The position numbers and the translations under genes were made by a program. Below the pieces are notes generated by a model. It saw only the letters and a program-made list of their open reading frames with translations, was not told the DNA's origin and ran no database searches. Below are positions 1 through 16,139 of a stretch of DNA of 64,000 nt, piece by piece; positions within the stretch are counted from its first letter, which is position 1, and each line of letters begins with the position of its first letter. The DNA is from Gentiana macrophylla (lineage: Eukaryota > Streptophyta > Magnoliopsida > Gentianales > Gentianaceae), in NCBI GenBank assembly GCA_026214975.1, contig JAOBSW010000336.1, forward strand, positions 1 through 64,000. Direction: 5' to 3'.

Positions 1-17
1 TTTGGCCTTTATTGTAG

Positions 18-1057
18 GGCGCCCATGAATTTCTGAATTATCTACTGAATGAATTGGTTGATATATTGGAGAAGGAGTCACGTACCGCAAAGAGTCATCT
101 TGAAAACGCATCTCAATCTGAAAAAATTGGTAACGGACCAAATACCGTTCATTCAAACGGTGTATCAAAGGAGCCGTTGGTGACGTGGGTGCACAACAAT
201 TTTCAGGTAAGCATAAATCTCCCATTGCTTTTACATCTTTCGTATCAACACATTTAGTTTCCTTGATTGCCCTTCTCATTAGTAAACGTATTCGTTTAAC
301 AGCTGCGGATTGTAACAAACCATGTAACGGTTGTTGTGATAATGTTATATTATTATAGGGTATCCTAACAAATGAAACGAGGTGCTTGCGATGTGAGACA
401 GTTACAGCACGGGATGAAACGTTTCTTGATTTGAGCCTTGATATTGAACAGAATAGTTCAATCACGAGCTGTTTAAAGAATTTCAGTTCAACCGAGACTT
501 TGAATGCAGAAGACAAATTCTTCTGTGATAAGTGTTGCAGGTAAAATTCCTATTAGAAATACGACATTGATTGTTTGAACTTACTCGAAGCGTCGTTTAA
601 AGTATGCCATTTTAGGATATCAAGAAGGTTTTTATTTCTCAGCTTGCAGGAGGCTCAAAAGAGAATGAAAATAAAGAAAGCACCACACATTCTGGTAATC
701 CATTTGAAGCGATTCAAGTACATCGAGCAATTGGGACGTTACAAGAAGCTCTCGTATCGTGTTGTCTTCCCTCTCGAGCTAAAGCTAAGTGACACAGTTG
801 AAGAAGCAGATTCGGAGTATTCATTGTTTGCAGTCGTGGTCCACGTTGGGAGCGGGCCCAACCACGGACATTACGTGAGCCTCGTGAAAAGCCACAACCA
901 TTGGCTGTTCTTTGACGACGAGAACGTGGAGATGATCGACGAGTCGGTTGTCCAGACATTCTTTGGATCAGCACAGGAGTATTCGAGTAATACGGATCAT
1001 GGTTATATCTTGTTTTACGAGAGAATCAGCACCGTTGGATCGCGTTATTGGGGGTAA
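18..1057 (+). CDS. UBP3/4: Ubiquitin-specific protease, UBP3/UBP4 class (3' part of gene)
   Basis: C-terminal part of a ubiquitin carboxyl-terminal hydrolase, a cysteine protease that removes ubiquitin from proteins. Visible exons are 18-206, 359-540 and 643-1057, all with GT-AG borders and matching phases, giving about 262 codons ending in TAA at 1055-1057. Visible landmarks: the [11 protein letters not shown] segment that follows the Gln/Asp box, a zinc-ribbon pair (CLRC then CDKC), the HLKRFKY segment, and the His box GPNHGHYVS followed by [11 protein letters not shown], which holds the catalytic His and Asp/Asn. The catalytic Cys box must lie upstream, outside the window. Wording is nearly that of Arabidopsis UBP3 and UBP4 (about 365-371 residues), nuclear enzymes of pollen development; that function is family knowledge. 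The first codon of exon 18-206 reads Gly where the family usually has Asp (DAHEF). An AATAAA lies at 1269-1274. Confidence 0.93.
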
Positions 1058-2504
1058 GGATGGATGGTGATCATTGTTTTGTTTGTCCAATTTTGGATCA
1101 TGGATATGATTATTTTTACCTGTTGTTGTTGTTGTTGTGCCTTCCTATGTTGATGATAAGATTTTTCTGGACATTAACTTAGGTAGTGAAAAAATGCAAT
1201 GTGAAATATACATATAGGTTACTGTAATATATACAGTTGACTCATATGGTCCTGTATCTTTTCCCACCAATAAAAAAGGAAAAAAAGACAATGTGGTGTT
1301 TGAAACTTTATTTTATTAAACTAACCTGAACGGCTTTTCAGAGAGCAAAATGTGTTAGCACACATATTTTCTTTTTCCCAATTTTATCCCTCAAATTTCC
1401 AGGCATATTTATTCTGACCTAAATTGAGGCAGAATGTTATTTTTTTCTAACCGAATTTAGGTCAGACTTCTGATTGAAATTAAGTCAGAATAATCAACTA
1501 CATTCTAATTTATTCTAATTTATGTTGTGTCAGTATAATCGTTTGAGGATTATCAGAAATAAATATCATCTATTATGACAAGTTTCTCCACATGGATGGA
1601 TTTTTAGATAGAATTTGTTTACGGGATTTGACAGATAAAATGTTTAATGACGACAAAAAGTTTTATGTTTTTTTTTTTTTTTGTTGCTATGGGATGAAGA
1701 GGAAAGAGGCAAAACTAGAGTAATTTGTCGATGAAAGAGAAAATGGATCTTGTTTAGTGCACTATCTATTTGTAGACAATGGAACTTTTAATAAATCGAT
1801 TATTCTATAAAATAAGAAAAAGGTTGAACCCAACTCTCATTATTCCATTTCAAGAGTTTCATGATGAACGTAAATCTCGATATATATATCTCACTAGTAT
1901 AATTTGAAATTCTGTCTTTACTTTTTTTTTTTTTTTTTTGAAAAAAGTCATGCATTTTGTTGTTGAAAGAAGTCGATACAAGATATCGAATCGTATATCA
2001 GCTCAAAGAGACTGCCATTAAAAAAATTCTTTTTTTACTACCGAGGTATGGCCGTGGAGGTAATATATGGATTATTCTATTACAGTATAACATTGATAAA
2101 TGAATACCCTCAAGACCAAAAAAAATTTATTCGTTTAGCGATGTTATTTATTTATCAAATATTATTTTAAGATATTTTGCCCAAGTCGAGACCAGGAAAA
2201 TTGTTCATTTGACGAGTTTATTCATTTATCGAATATTTATTTATCAAGGTTGTGATCATATCGTATAATCACAAGTTTGGTTGATAAATAAAAGTAAATT
2301 TTGTTTTTGAAAGGCGATAAATAAAAGTTAATTATGTCGATAAGTTTATAACCTAACAGCTCCGGTCCGAGTTAAACATTCAAAATCATATCGGGCCGCC
2401 TTGTGTTTTTGTTTTTATCAAATTATTTATAGTCATTATTACAAATATACTACAGTACATTTAATAAAAGTGGAAAAAAAAAAGAGGGAAAAAAAAACTA
2501 AAAA
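1058..2504. other. Intergenic spacer, UBP to CDKC
   Basis: AT-rich, with several poly-T tracts (for example 1669-1682 and 1921-1940). It contains the 3' untranslated region of the deubiquitinase gene and, toward 2400-2504, the presumed promoter and 5' leader of the CDKC gene. I see no coding region or recognisable transposon. Confidence 0.6.
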
Positions 2505-7697
<5,193 letters not shown>

Positions 7698-9065
7698 CAG
7701 AGGTATGGAAGCTTATTATATATATATATATCAGCTAGAAATTGGGAAAATGCAAAGAGGAAGATTAGGACTTAGTATTTGTGGTTTTTTATTTTTTTTA
7801 ATTAGACTATTATGGTTGGTAGTTATACTTTCAACATTTTGAAAGGTTTTGTATAGTTTATTCAAAACCCTTTTTCCATCGGCTTTCGATGGAGCATCCA
7901 TCCAGTCTATTACGCGGAGTTTGAGAGATGGTTGCATCGTTTAGGCCTAACGCGTTTTGTGTGTGTGTGTGTGTGTTGAAGCTTTTGTTAGCTAGCTTTT
8001 GGAAGGATGATTCTCATTGACAAAGCTTTACCTTCATTTCTGGCTGTCTTTTTTTTTTTCTGCATCTTTATTATCATAGGCCTTGCCAAACTTATATATG
8101 TTGCCTTTTTTTGGGGTGGGCGCCTTGTGAGCGCGTTTGGATCTGCGAAGGCAATAGCTCGGATGTTCCCCTAACCCAACCCGGGAACGGACCGGAGGGA
8201 ACCGCAGCATGGGGAATGTCCGCGGCAAGGGGGTGTGGACCAACTCTCGTACCCCGGGGATGAATACGATGTAATTATTTTTACTATCTTTCACGTAGTG
8301 TCAGTGAGTTAAAAGTACCATTGTTCACGAAATCATGTTGGATGTATTCTTCGAAATATTAACTAGCCTTCGTGATGGGTTTACATCATATCATTTGTTT
8401 ATTGTATTCTTGAATATACAGATAAGTATGACTGCGTGGTTGTCGACCTACGAGGCGGTCCATGTAGATAAGTATGACTGAGCACATCGACTAAGGGCGT
8501 TGTTTGTATTTTTTTTTCTTTCACTTTGGACGAAAGCATTACTAAATCTACGGGGGAGGGGGATCGAACCCGGGTCTACCCATTTCGAGGAGCCGGGTAG
8601 GCCCTGAAAACCCAGCAGTGGTATGGGCCTTGCTACTAAGGGTGTTGTTTATATATGTCTGCACGAGTCGGTGAGAATTTTGTTTGTAGATACGAAGATG
8701 TGGTATGTATGACAAGTAAGCTGCATCGCTTATTCACCGGTAATACCAAGTGTAGGTTGAGATTTGTACTTCTTTATTAGAGCTTTTGTTTTCACCAAAC
8801 TGATACTACCGGGGAACCTCACCGATTACACAAAATCACCTTTTCGGAAAGTCATTCAAGTCAAACGCGACTTTCGAAGGTCGATCTCTCATGAGCATTT
8901 GTGGGAAGTCGGTTTTTATCTTTAGAATAGACATTTAAAAGTGTACTGTTAGAATGTAAATAAATTCCCCTTATATTTATGGATGATTGAGATTTGTAAC
9001 TTAAGTTTTAACAGATCTCATCACTTCACTTTGAGCAGATTACCCGCGTGAATGACCTGCCATAA
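7698..9065. other. CDKC 3' region and intergenic DNA
   Basis: Starts with the CDKC 3' untranslated region, with a short TA run near 7720-7732 and a GT microsatellite at about 7959-7978. A GC-richer stretch at 8110-8260 and another at 8555-8640 interrupt the AT-rich DNA. The second contains GGGATCGAACCCGGGTC, the complement of a Pol III B-box-like motif, and might be a decayed SINE in reverse orientation (weak). No coding region is supported. Confidence 0.45.
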
Positions 9066-9590
9066 TTAGGGGTGTACATGGTTCGGTTCGGTTCGGATCA
9101 GTTAATGGCCGTAATCGAAACCAAACCGAAATTTTCGGTTAATTGAAATTCGAACCGAAACCGAACCATTTGTAAAAAAAAACTGAACTAAACCAAATCG
9201 AAATAACCGGTTCGGTTCGGTTAGGTCGGTTAACTGAAAAGCAGAAATAAAATCAAATGTAAATAATTAGAGATAACCGAACTGAAATAACCGATTGATT
9301 AGCCGAAAAACCAAACCGAAAAAACCAAATTTCATCCAAATTATACAATTACAACAGTTTGATTCACTATATGGTTATATGGTTATAAACAGTTTGGTTT
9401 TTTCTATTTGGTTTCGGTTCAGATATAAACGGTTTGGTTTGGTTTTCGGATAATTTACAACACTAACCGTAACCGAACCGTAAATTTCGATTTTTCCATT
9501 TTGAAAACCGCAGCACTTATTAACCGAACAGAACCAAATTATTCCGGTTTGGTTCGATTTTCGGATTATCCGTATCCGTGTACACCCTAA
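9066..9590. repeat. Foldback repeat rich in TTCGGTT/AACCGAA
   Basis: About 525 bp dominated by TTCGGTT and its complement AACCGAA, so it can fold on itself at many points. It starts TTAGGGGTGTACATGG and ends CGTGTACACCCTAA, which are near-perfect terminal inverted repeats. CATAA lies next to both ends, possibly a target-site duplication. It looks like a small non-autonomous DNA element or foldback repeat of a kind common in plant genomes. Related TTCGG-rich DNA recurs at 22559-23030. No coding capacity. Confidence 0.6.
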
Positions 9591-9774
9591 GCATAATATC
9601 TCTTATTATCGAGAGATTTCATGGCACACATTTACCATGCGACAGAGAGTAAATAAAAAAGTACCACTTGATATATACTTCTCGTCCAACAATTGGTGTT
9701 TTATTTGCGAAGTTTATATTTTATCAAAATATAAAAATTAGTATAGATAAATAAACTGTATAATTAACAGCAAG

Positions 9775-9847
9775 GACTCTGTGGCCCAATGGATAAGGCG
9801 CTGGTCTACGAAACCAGAGATTCTGGGTTCGATCCCCAGCAGAGTCG
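9775..9847 (+). tRNA. tRNA-Arg(ACG): tRNA-Arg (anticodon ACG)
   Basis: A complete 73-nt nuclear tRNA. The acceptor stem GACTCTG (9775-9781) pairs with CAGAGTC (9840-9846), with discriminator G at 9847. The anticodon stem CTGGT/ACCAG encloses the loop CTACGAA, whose central triplet is ACG. The T arm is CTGGGTTCGATCCCCAG, with a perfect B box GGTTCGATCC. There is no intron and no encoded CCA, as expected for a eukaryotic nuclear gene. The inosine-modified ACG anticodon reads CGU, CGC and CGA arginine codons. Confidence 0.96.
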
Positions 9848-9849
9848 GG

Positions 9850-9856
9850 TTTTTTT
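9850..9856 (+). terminator. RNA polymerase III terminator
   Basis: Run of seven T starting three bases after the tRNA-Arg gene, the usual Pol III stop signal. Confidence 0.85.
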
Positions 9857-10367
9857 AAAATTATTTTGTATTTTTAGGAAATCATACGTAAAAAAAAAAG
9901 AAAAAGAAAATCAAGTTCAACAAAAGTCCATGCATGTAAATTCACGGCTGGTTGAGAAGGGACCTTCTTGGGGCGGATATGAATTTGATGATATTTGTTG
10001 AATTGAATTAATTTCGTGCTTAACACTCGTTTCGATCTAAGAGCTATATCTACTATTAACCAGTGCCGTTTAGTTATATTGATATTTTTAACCTTTTAAT
10101 TAAGTTAGAATTTCGTTCGAGCTCGATTCGAATTCTAAGATGCTTACAATCGAGTTGAAGTTTGATACCCGTACCGTTCTCAATTCGTGTTTGAACTCAA
10201 TTTTGTAAAATTTAAAATATGCTCGACTTGATTCAAATTTCTTACTGTTTACGCCTCTAGTTTTGTTTATTTACATACCTTTTTTTTTTACAATTAAAAG
10301 AAAGAATACTAGGAATATTTACAACCACATTAGTGGACTAACAAACTACATATGGGTACAATTGAGT
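9857..10367. other. Spacer between tRNA and Copia element
   Basis: AT-rich DNA without a recognisable gene. The stretch near 10100-10250 has diffuse repeats of TTCGAACTC type, also found near 15480-15640 on the far side of the Copia element, so both probably belonged to one sequence before the insertion. Confidence 0.4.
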
Positions 10368-10372
10368 TATTG
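10368..10372. repeat. Target-site duplication TATTG (left)
   Basis: TATTG directly before the 5' LTR; the same five bases follow the 3' LTR at 15461-15465. This fixes both ends of the Copia insertion. Confidence 0.85.
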
Positions 10373-10568
10373 TGTCAAAGTATGAGGACTACTTTGTAGT
10401 TTTGCAATAGTTTGAGGCGTGTGTTGCAATTATCTAGTCTATTAGATTTTGTCAGTTAGCCTTTTATATTATCTTTGATGTATCCATTGTACAAACATGA
10501 TCTAGAAATATATTCTCTGTTTTTACTCTAACGGCTATGGCCTCATTATCTCTCCTCTAACTTTCACT
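10373..10568 (+). repeat. 5' LTR of the Copia element
   Basis: 196 bp starting TGTCAAAGTATGAGG and ending CTAACTTTCACT, about 98% identical to the 3' LTR. The last bases are CACT rather than the usual CA; the target-site duplication and primer-binding site both place the border here. Confidence 0.9.
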
Positions 10569-10580
10569 TGGTAGCAGAGC
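10569..10580 (+). other. Primer-binding site (initiator tRNA-Met type)
   Basis: TGGTAGCAGAGC immediately after the 5' LTR, complementary to the 3' end of plant initiator tRNA-Met apart from a minor mismatch (usual form TGGTATCAGAGC). Confidence 0.8.
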
Positions 10581-10586
10581 GAAGAA

Positions 10587-11991
10587 ATGGCCGACGCCAT
10601 CACCACCGCCGTGAGCTCAGCTCCGGTGAGTCTCCCTACTCAAACAACCACCACTACTTCCATCTCTATCGGATCGTTCACCACCCAAGTTCCATTGTCC
10701 TCTCTCTTTTCTCGGTTAACGCAGCGGAGCGAGGTCTTCTTCGGTTCGGCCTACCACCGTCTTCTACACGGTTGGGAGTCTCGAGATCCTCACCTCCGTT
10801 CAACATGCGGTTCATTGGACTTGATCCTTCTTACCCACGTACCCGGTTTGCCATCATTTCCAAATTTTATGTCGAATCCTTCGGTGTTTCAGATACGCTC
10901 CCTGCAACTCCGTTTGGAGCTAATTTATCTCGACTTGCACTATCAAGCTTAACAGGGACAATTATATCGCTATGGAAATCAACCATTCTCCCATTGTTCG
11001 TGGACATCATCTTGAGAGTCATCTTCTTCAGCCGATGCATGTCCATCTCGTTCTAAGTAAGCCCTGTTCATGGATATATTTTGAATCCGACTTTTGATGA
11101 ATGGGTGACTATGGATAACTTACTAGTCGGTTGGTTAATGGCCTCAATGATCGAACAACCTTTGGTTGAATTGATTGGGTGTAACACGCTTTTGAAGTCC
11201 GGAATAGGCTAGAAACCTTGTTTAATAATCGATCCGAGGCTAGGATTCTTGAGTATAAAGGAGCCTTGACAAGAATGAGATAAAGGAACTAGGTCCATGG
11301 TTGATTATCTTGCCACGATGAAGACTATTCTCGATGGCTTGGCTGCCTTTGGTTGTCCCATCTCCACTCGAGTTGATATGATATTCTGCATTCTTGGTGG
11401 TCTTGGTAAAGACTATGAATCGGTCATAGTCAACATTACCTCTAGGATTGGTTCTCTCACTGGCTGAAGTTCGATCCACGCCTAGTCACTCATGAAAGGC
11501 TGCTAGCTAGATTCAATCCTACTACTACTTTGGATGTTCCATCATGCGCCGCTAACTATCTTTGCTCAAAAGAATGGGGACCAGATACAGTTCTAGGCAA
11601 AACTCCAACTATGGTAATCAAGATCTTTGGTAGAGGAAGAGGCTCTAGAGTCAATCGAGGTGGCAGAGGTAGAGGTAATGGAAGAGGTGGTCAGAATCAA
11701 GGAGGGCCGAGGCCAGTGTGTCAAGTCTGTGGAAGAACTGGCCATACAGCTGCTATATGCTATTATAGGTATAACTCTGCTTATACTGGTCCTCCTGTGA
11801 ATAACAACAATGGGAATCAAGGTTTTTCAGGTTCAAATCCAAGACCAAATGCTGCTTATGTTGCCTCTGCTGATAACTTTGTGGATCCAAGTTGGTATGC
11901 TGACAGTGGTGCCACTTCTCACATTGCTTCGATCTCAGCAGATCTCATCTCGAATTTGGTTATGAAGGATCGACACCCTTCAAGTTGGTAA
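10587..11991 (+). pseudogene. Copia gag and protease region (broken)
   Basis: Begins with ATG at 10587 (MADAITTAVSSAPVS), a typical Copia gag start, but the frame breaks within 200 bases and shifts repeatedly up to about 11500. Recognisable pieces: a gag core around 11090-11520 in several frames, a basic Gly/Arg-rich stretch (about 11630-11700), one CCHC zinc knuckle (CQVCGRTGHTAAIC, near 11720-11760), and the aspartic protease active-site segment WYADSGATSHIAS near 11893-11931. The last frame stops at 11991. Confidence 0.8.
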
Positions 11992-12389
11992 TGGTGAGTC
12001 TCTAAAAATTTCTCATATAGGTCAATCTGTTTTTCCAGCCAAATTTAACTCTAATCTTTCTATAAAACAAATTCTTCATGTTCCTTCCATCACTAAGAAT
12101 CTTATTAGTGTGTCCAAATCTTCTTGATAACCCTGTGTATCTTGAGTTTCATTCTAACTCCTGTTTTGTTAAGGATCTGGATACCAGGAGAGTTCTAGTG
12201 GAAGGAACACTTAGCAATGGCTTGTATCAGCTTCACATCCCTTCAAATTTGAGATCCCTTCACTCCAAAGTTCCAAGTGCTCAGCTCAGTCTCGGTCCTC
12301 TTTCCACTCATCTGCCTCAAGTCATCTCAGTGACTCTTCCAATAAAATAGTTAATCAGTCTTTTGTTGGTTCTGTTTCGATTGTAATTA

Positions 12390-13556
12390 CGCCAATGTTT
12401 GGCATAGAAGGCTAGGGCATCCTACGAGAGAGGTTACTGCATCAAGTTTTAAAGCTATGTAATGTGACCTTAAAAACTAATGATAATGTATCCTTTTGTG
12501 AAGCTTGTTGTTTAGGAAAGCAACATGCTCTTCCTTATCCTAATTGCTTCATTACTTGCTTTGCCTTTTGATTTGGTGCATTTCGATCTTTGGGGTCCAG
12601 CCCACATTGATCCTCCTCTGGTTTCACTTATTATATTCATTTTGTTGATGATTTAACAAGATATACCTGGATTTTTCCTCACAAAAAAAAATCGATGCAT
12701 TGTCTGCCTTTTTACAGTTTCATACTTTTGTTCAAACTCGTTTCATACTACCATTAAGTGCCTACAAACCACGGTGGGGGAGAATTTAGGTCTTTTGAAC
12801 AACATCTCAAAAGTCTGGCACATCCTTTAGGCACCCCGTCCCATGCTCGTGCTCAAAATGGGATAGCAGAGAGAAAACATAGATCCATATTTGAAATGGG
12901 ATTGTCTCTTTTAGCTCAAGCCTCAATGCCTCTTAAATTTCGGTGGGAGAGCTTTCAACATTACATCAGACTTATTAATTATCTTCCTACACCTATCCTT
13001 GGCCATAAGTCTCCTATCAATGTGTCTTTCAAAGAAACTTCCTAACTATTCTCTTCTTAGAGTTTTAGGTGTGCTGTTATCCAAACCTTAGGCCTTATCA
13101 ATCCAGAAAGTTTCAATTCCACTCTCTGAAATGTGTTCACCTGGGTCTCAGTCCATCTTACAAGGGTTTTCTTTGTCTTGATCCTAATGGTAGACTATAT
13201 ATATCTAGAGATGTTACTTTTGATGAATACTCCTTCCCTTACAAAAAGGATTCCACTTTACCACTCGAAAATCTCAATCTGCTAAGTCGGTCCTTCTCTG
13301 GATCCTTTACTTGTTTTACTACACCAATCCAGGTTTCGCTAATCCTAATGTTCCTCCATATTTATCTTCTAATGCTAATCCTTCAAGTCCTGGAACCCCT
13401 GGTCCAGCCTCTCATCACACATCTCCTACACCATATCAGCAGTCTACACCCCTATTTCTCATCAAAATTCCCCTGTCAACTTACCCCTTACACAATCTTC
13501 TTTTTCACCTTCTGTGTCTCCTGTTGGCACCTCTGTTTCTCACACTACCATTCCTG
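12390..13556 (+). pseudogene. Copia integrase region (broken)
   Basis: Starts with the HHCC zinc-binding segment VWHRRLGHPTREV (near 12394) and CEACCLGKQHA (near 12500). Pieces of the catalytic core follow (HFDLWGPA, then GTPSHARAQNGIAERKHR near 12830-12880) and the GKQ-like C-terminal part around 13100-13260. Three or more frame changes and stops separate the pieces, so no functional integrase is encoded as read. Confidence 0.78.
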
Positions 13557-14383
13557 AAGTTGATCCTTTACAGTCCCTATGTCCTAGTCCTAGTCCTAGT
13601 CCTAGTCCTGTCCCTCAACCACCTAATTCTAACAAGCACTCTATGCAAACCAGGGCCAAGAGTGGCATCTTTAAACCTAAAACTTACTCCTTTCTTGCCA
13701 CTTCCTCTTGTTCTGTGCCTGAACTAGAACCAACAAGGGTGTCAGATGCTTTGCAATCTTCAGTTTGGAAAGAGGCTATGGAGTCAGAATATAATGCTTT
13801 GATTAAAAACCACATATGGGACTTAGTTCCTAGATCACAAGCTCATAACCTAGTTGATAATAGATGGGTATTTAAACTGAAATTGAATCCAGATGGGACT
13901 GTAAACAAGCATAAGGCCAGACTTGTAGCCAAAGGGTTCAATCAAACACCAGGAATTGATTATTCTGACACTTTCAGTCCAGTGGCTAGGGCTTCTACAA
14001 TCAGAACTGTCCTAGCACTTGCTGTTTCTCTTGACTGGCCCTTAAGACAGGTAGACATCAATAATGCCTTTCTCAATGGTACTTTATATGAATCTGTTTT
14101 TATGAAACAACCTGAAGGCTTTGTGGATAAGACCAAGACAACACATGTCTGTCATCTAAAAAAGGCAATTTATGGCTTAAAACAGGCTCCTAGAGCCTGG
14201 TTTGATGAGTTGAGGAAACATATGCTTCTATGGAACTTTGTTCAGTCTAGAGCTGATCCTTCCCTCTTTATTTTTCAATCTGGACAACATTTGGTTTATG
14301 TGTTGGTATATGTGGATGACATCCTTATTACAGGAAATGACTCACATGAGAATCTGACAATTCATCACCTCACTACACAATGA
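13514..14383 (+). pseudogene. Copia reverse transcriptase (long open stretch)
   Basis: A 289-codon open stretch holding most of the Copia reverse transcriptase: VWKEAMESEYNAL at the start, NRWVFKLKLNPDG, RLVAKGFNQTPGIDY, FSPVARASTIRTVLA, DINNAFLNGTL, CHLKKAIYGLKQAPRAWF, and the catalytic YVDD box in VYVDDILITGN near 14310. It stops at 14383, just after the active site, by frameshift. This is the best-preserved part of the element. Confidence 0.9.
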
Positions 14384-15190
14384 TTTGCTTTAAAGGACAC
14401 AGGAAATCTTCACCACTTTCTTGGAATTCAAGTGAGGAGGATCACCTTTGGTCTATATTTATCTCGGCATGTGTATGCTCAATGACTTCTTGTCAGATTA
14501 GGGTGGAAAATGAAACCATTCCACTACACCTATGGTTCTCTCACCTATCAAGACCACTCATTCGGCACTCCCATGGCTAATCCAACCATTTATAGGAGCA
14601 CCTTGGGAGCCTTACAATACTTAACTTTTTCCGGACGAGATATCACCTATCTTTGTTAATACCTTGAGCCAACATATGCGATCACCAACTCTTGGACACC
14701 TTTGGCGACAAGTGAAGCATTTGTTGAGGTATGTTAAAGGGACTTTATTTTTGGCTGCATTTCAAACCGGGGATGACCTCTTGTGATACATACTTTTAGT
14801 GATCTTGGTGGGGGTTGATAAAATTGATAGAAAATCATTCTTTGCTTATTGTGTTTACCTATTTGGTTCACTTGTGTCTGGTCATCCAAGAAGCAATGAG
14901 TTGTGTCAGATCTAAGATGAATCTGAGTATAGGGCTCACAGCTAATCTTTCTTTCTTTGAAACACAATGGTGTTGAATCTTCCCTGTCGAATTAAAAGTC
15001 AAATTGGTTGGCAAACTGTTACGTGGTGTGATAATCTTGGAGTGGTTATTTGGCACATAATCCAGGTGATACAATGAGATAAAACATGTGGAATTAGATG
15101 TGCATTTTGTTAGAGACAAAGGTGGTGCAAGGGTCCTTGATGTCAAACATGTGCCTACATGATCAAGTGGGCGATCTTATGACTAAACCT
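14384..15190 (+). pseudogene. Copia RT end and RNase H region (broken)
   Basis: Continues the polyprotein in changing frames: the LHHFLGI-type RT end (about 14408), ALQYLTFSGRDI (about 14612), and late RNase H pieces including KHVELDVHFVRDK (about 15083-15120). Multiple stops, so non-functional as read. Confidence 0.7.
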
Positions 15191-15265
15191 CTTTCTGCAA
15201 CAATGTTCCAATCTGTATCGAACCAAACCGAATGTAATCGCTACACCGCCCTTGGTTTGAGGGGA

Positions 15266-15460
15266 TGTCAAAGTATGAGGACTACTTTGTAGTTTTGCAT
15301 TAGTTTGAGGTGTGTGTTGCAATTATCTAGTCTATTAGATTTTGTCGGTTAGCCTTTATATTATCTTTGATGTATCCATTGTACAAACATGATCTAGAAA
15401 TATATTCTCTGTTTTTACTCTAACGGCTATGGCCTCATTATCTCTCCTCTAACTTTCACT
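15266..15460 (+). repeat. 3' LTR of the Copia element
   Basis: 195-bp copy of the 5' LTR, preceded by the purine tract TTTGAGGGGA (15256-15265) and followed by the TATTG duplication (15461-15465). Confidence 0.9.
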
Positions 15461-15465
15461 TATTG

Positions 15466-15791
15466 CATCAGCTCTGGTCAATTGAGTTATGCATCATTGA
15501 CAGCGTGCTTGAATTCGTCTCAATTACGAAAGTGTTTGTAATCGAATCAGAGTTTGAACTCATTTCAAGTTTGTGCTCGAAATCAGAATAATACTAAAAG
15601 TTAAAATATGTTCGGCTCGATAAATCTAATACTCGATTCGATAATATGATCTCTTTGTCCGTTTCTCTAATTTCATTCATTTACAGTCCCCTGCAGTCGC
15701 ATTTCTCTTTTGCTATACATACTATTCCTTTTTTATTTTATTTATTTCTACAGCGTTTTTGCACGCAAATTTAACAATCAATCAGAGAAAA
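15466..15791. promoter_or_regulatory. Upstream region of the annexin gene
   Basis: About 326 bp between the Copia insertion and the annexin ATG. It must contain the core promoter and 5' leader of the annexin unless transcription starts within the retrotransposon. I see no clear TATA box; the region is AT-rich. Assignment rests on position only. Confidence 0.45.
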
Positions 15792-16102
15792 ATGGCGACC
15801 CTCAGAGTCCCTTCATCGGTTCCTTCACCTGCTGAAGATTGCGAGCAGCTTCGAAAAGCTTTTGTAGGTTCGTTTTCCTATTTTTTTTTCTTTCTCTTTG
15901 TTATTTTTTTTTTCTTCTTCTGAAATTCTGATTATGGCCTCACCATTGATTATTGATTTAGGATTCCTGCTATATTTCTTATAGAATTGACCCAATAATC
16001 GTGATCTATCATCAACTGCCTACATAATTTTCGCTTTCACCCAAAATTTTTCATCTTTCAGATGATTGCAGCATTTTTGCATGGTTATAGGAGTTTACGA
16101 TC

Positions 16103-16139
<37 letters not shown>

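Larger units (their letters stand above)
10373..15460 (+). mobile_element. Ty1/Copia LTR retrotransposon, about 5.1 kb, Ale-like
   Basis: Complete insertion with two LTRs (196 and 195 bp), a primer-binding site right after the 5' LTR, a purine tract (TTTGAGGGGA) right before the 3' LTR, and TATTG target-site duplications. Domain order is gag (CCHC knuckle), protease, integrase, reverse transcriptase, RNase H, which is the Copia order. Short LTRs, total size and the RT wording (DPSLFIF followed by LVYVDDILITGN) fit the Ale/Retrofit lineage; that assignment is inference. Several frameshifts and stops break the polyprotein, so it is not autonomous as read. The LTRs differ at about three bases plus one indel, so insertion was recent. 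It landed about 330 bp upstream of the annexin start codon. Confidence 0.93.

Noticed and set aside
8555..8640. A tRNA or tRNA pseudogene on the minus strand
   Set aside because: It has a B-box-like motif but no cloverleaf pairing; at most a decayed SINE.
10568..11056. 162-codon frame at the start of the Copia interior
   Set aside because: A neighbouring frame of the broken gag; it mixes true and shadow gag residues and has no independent meaning.
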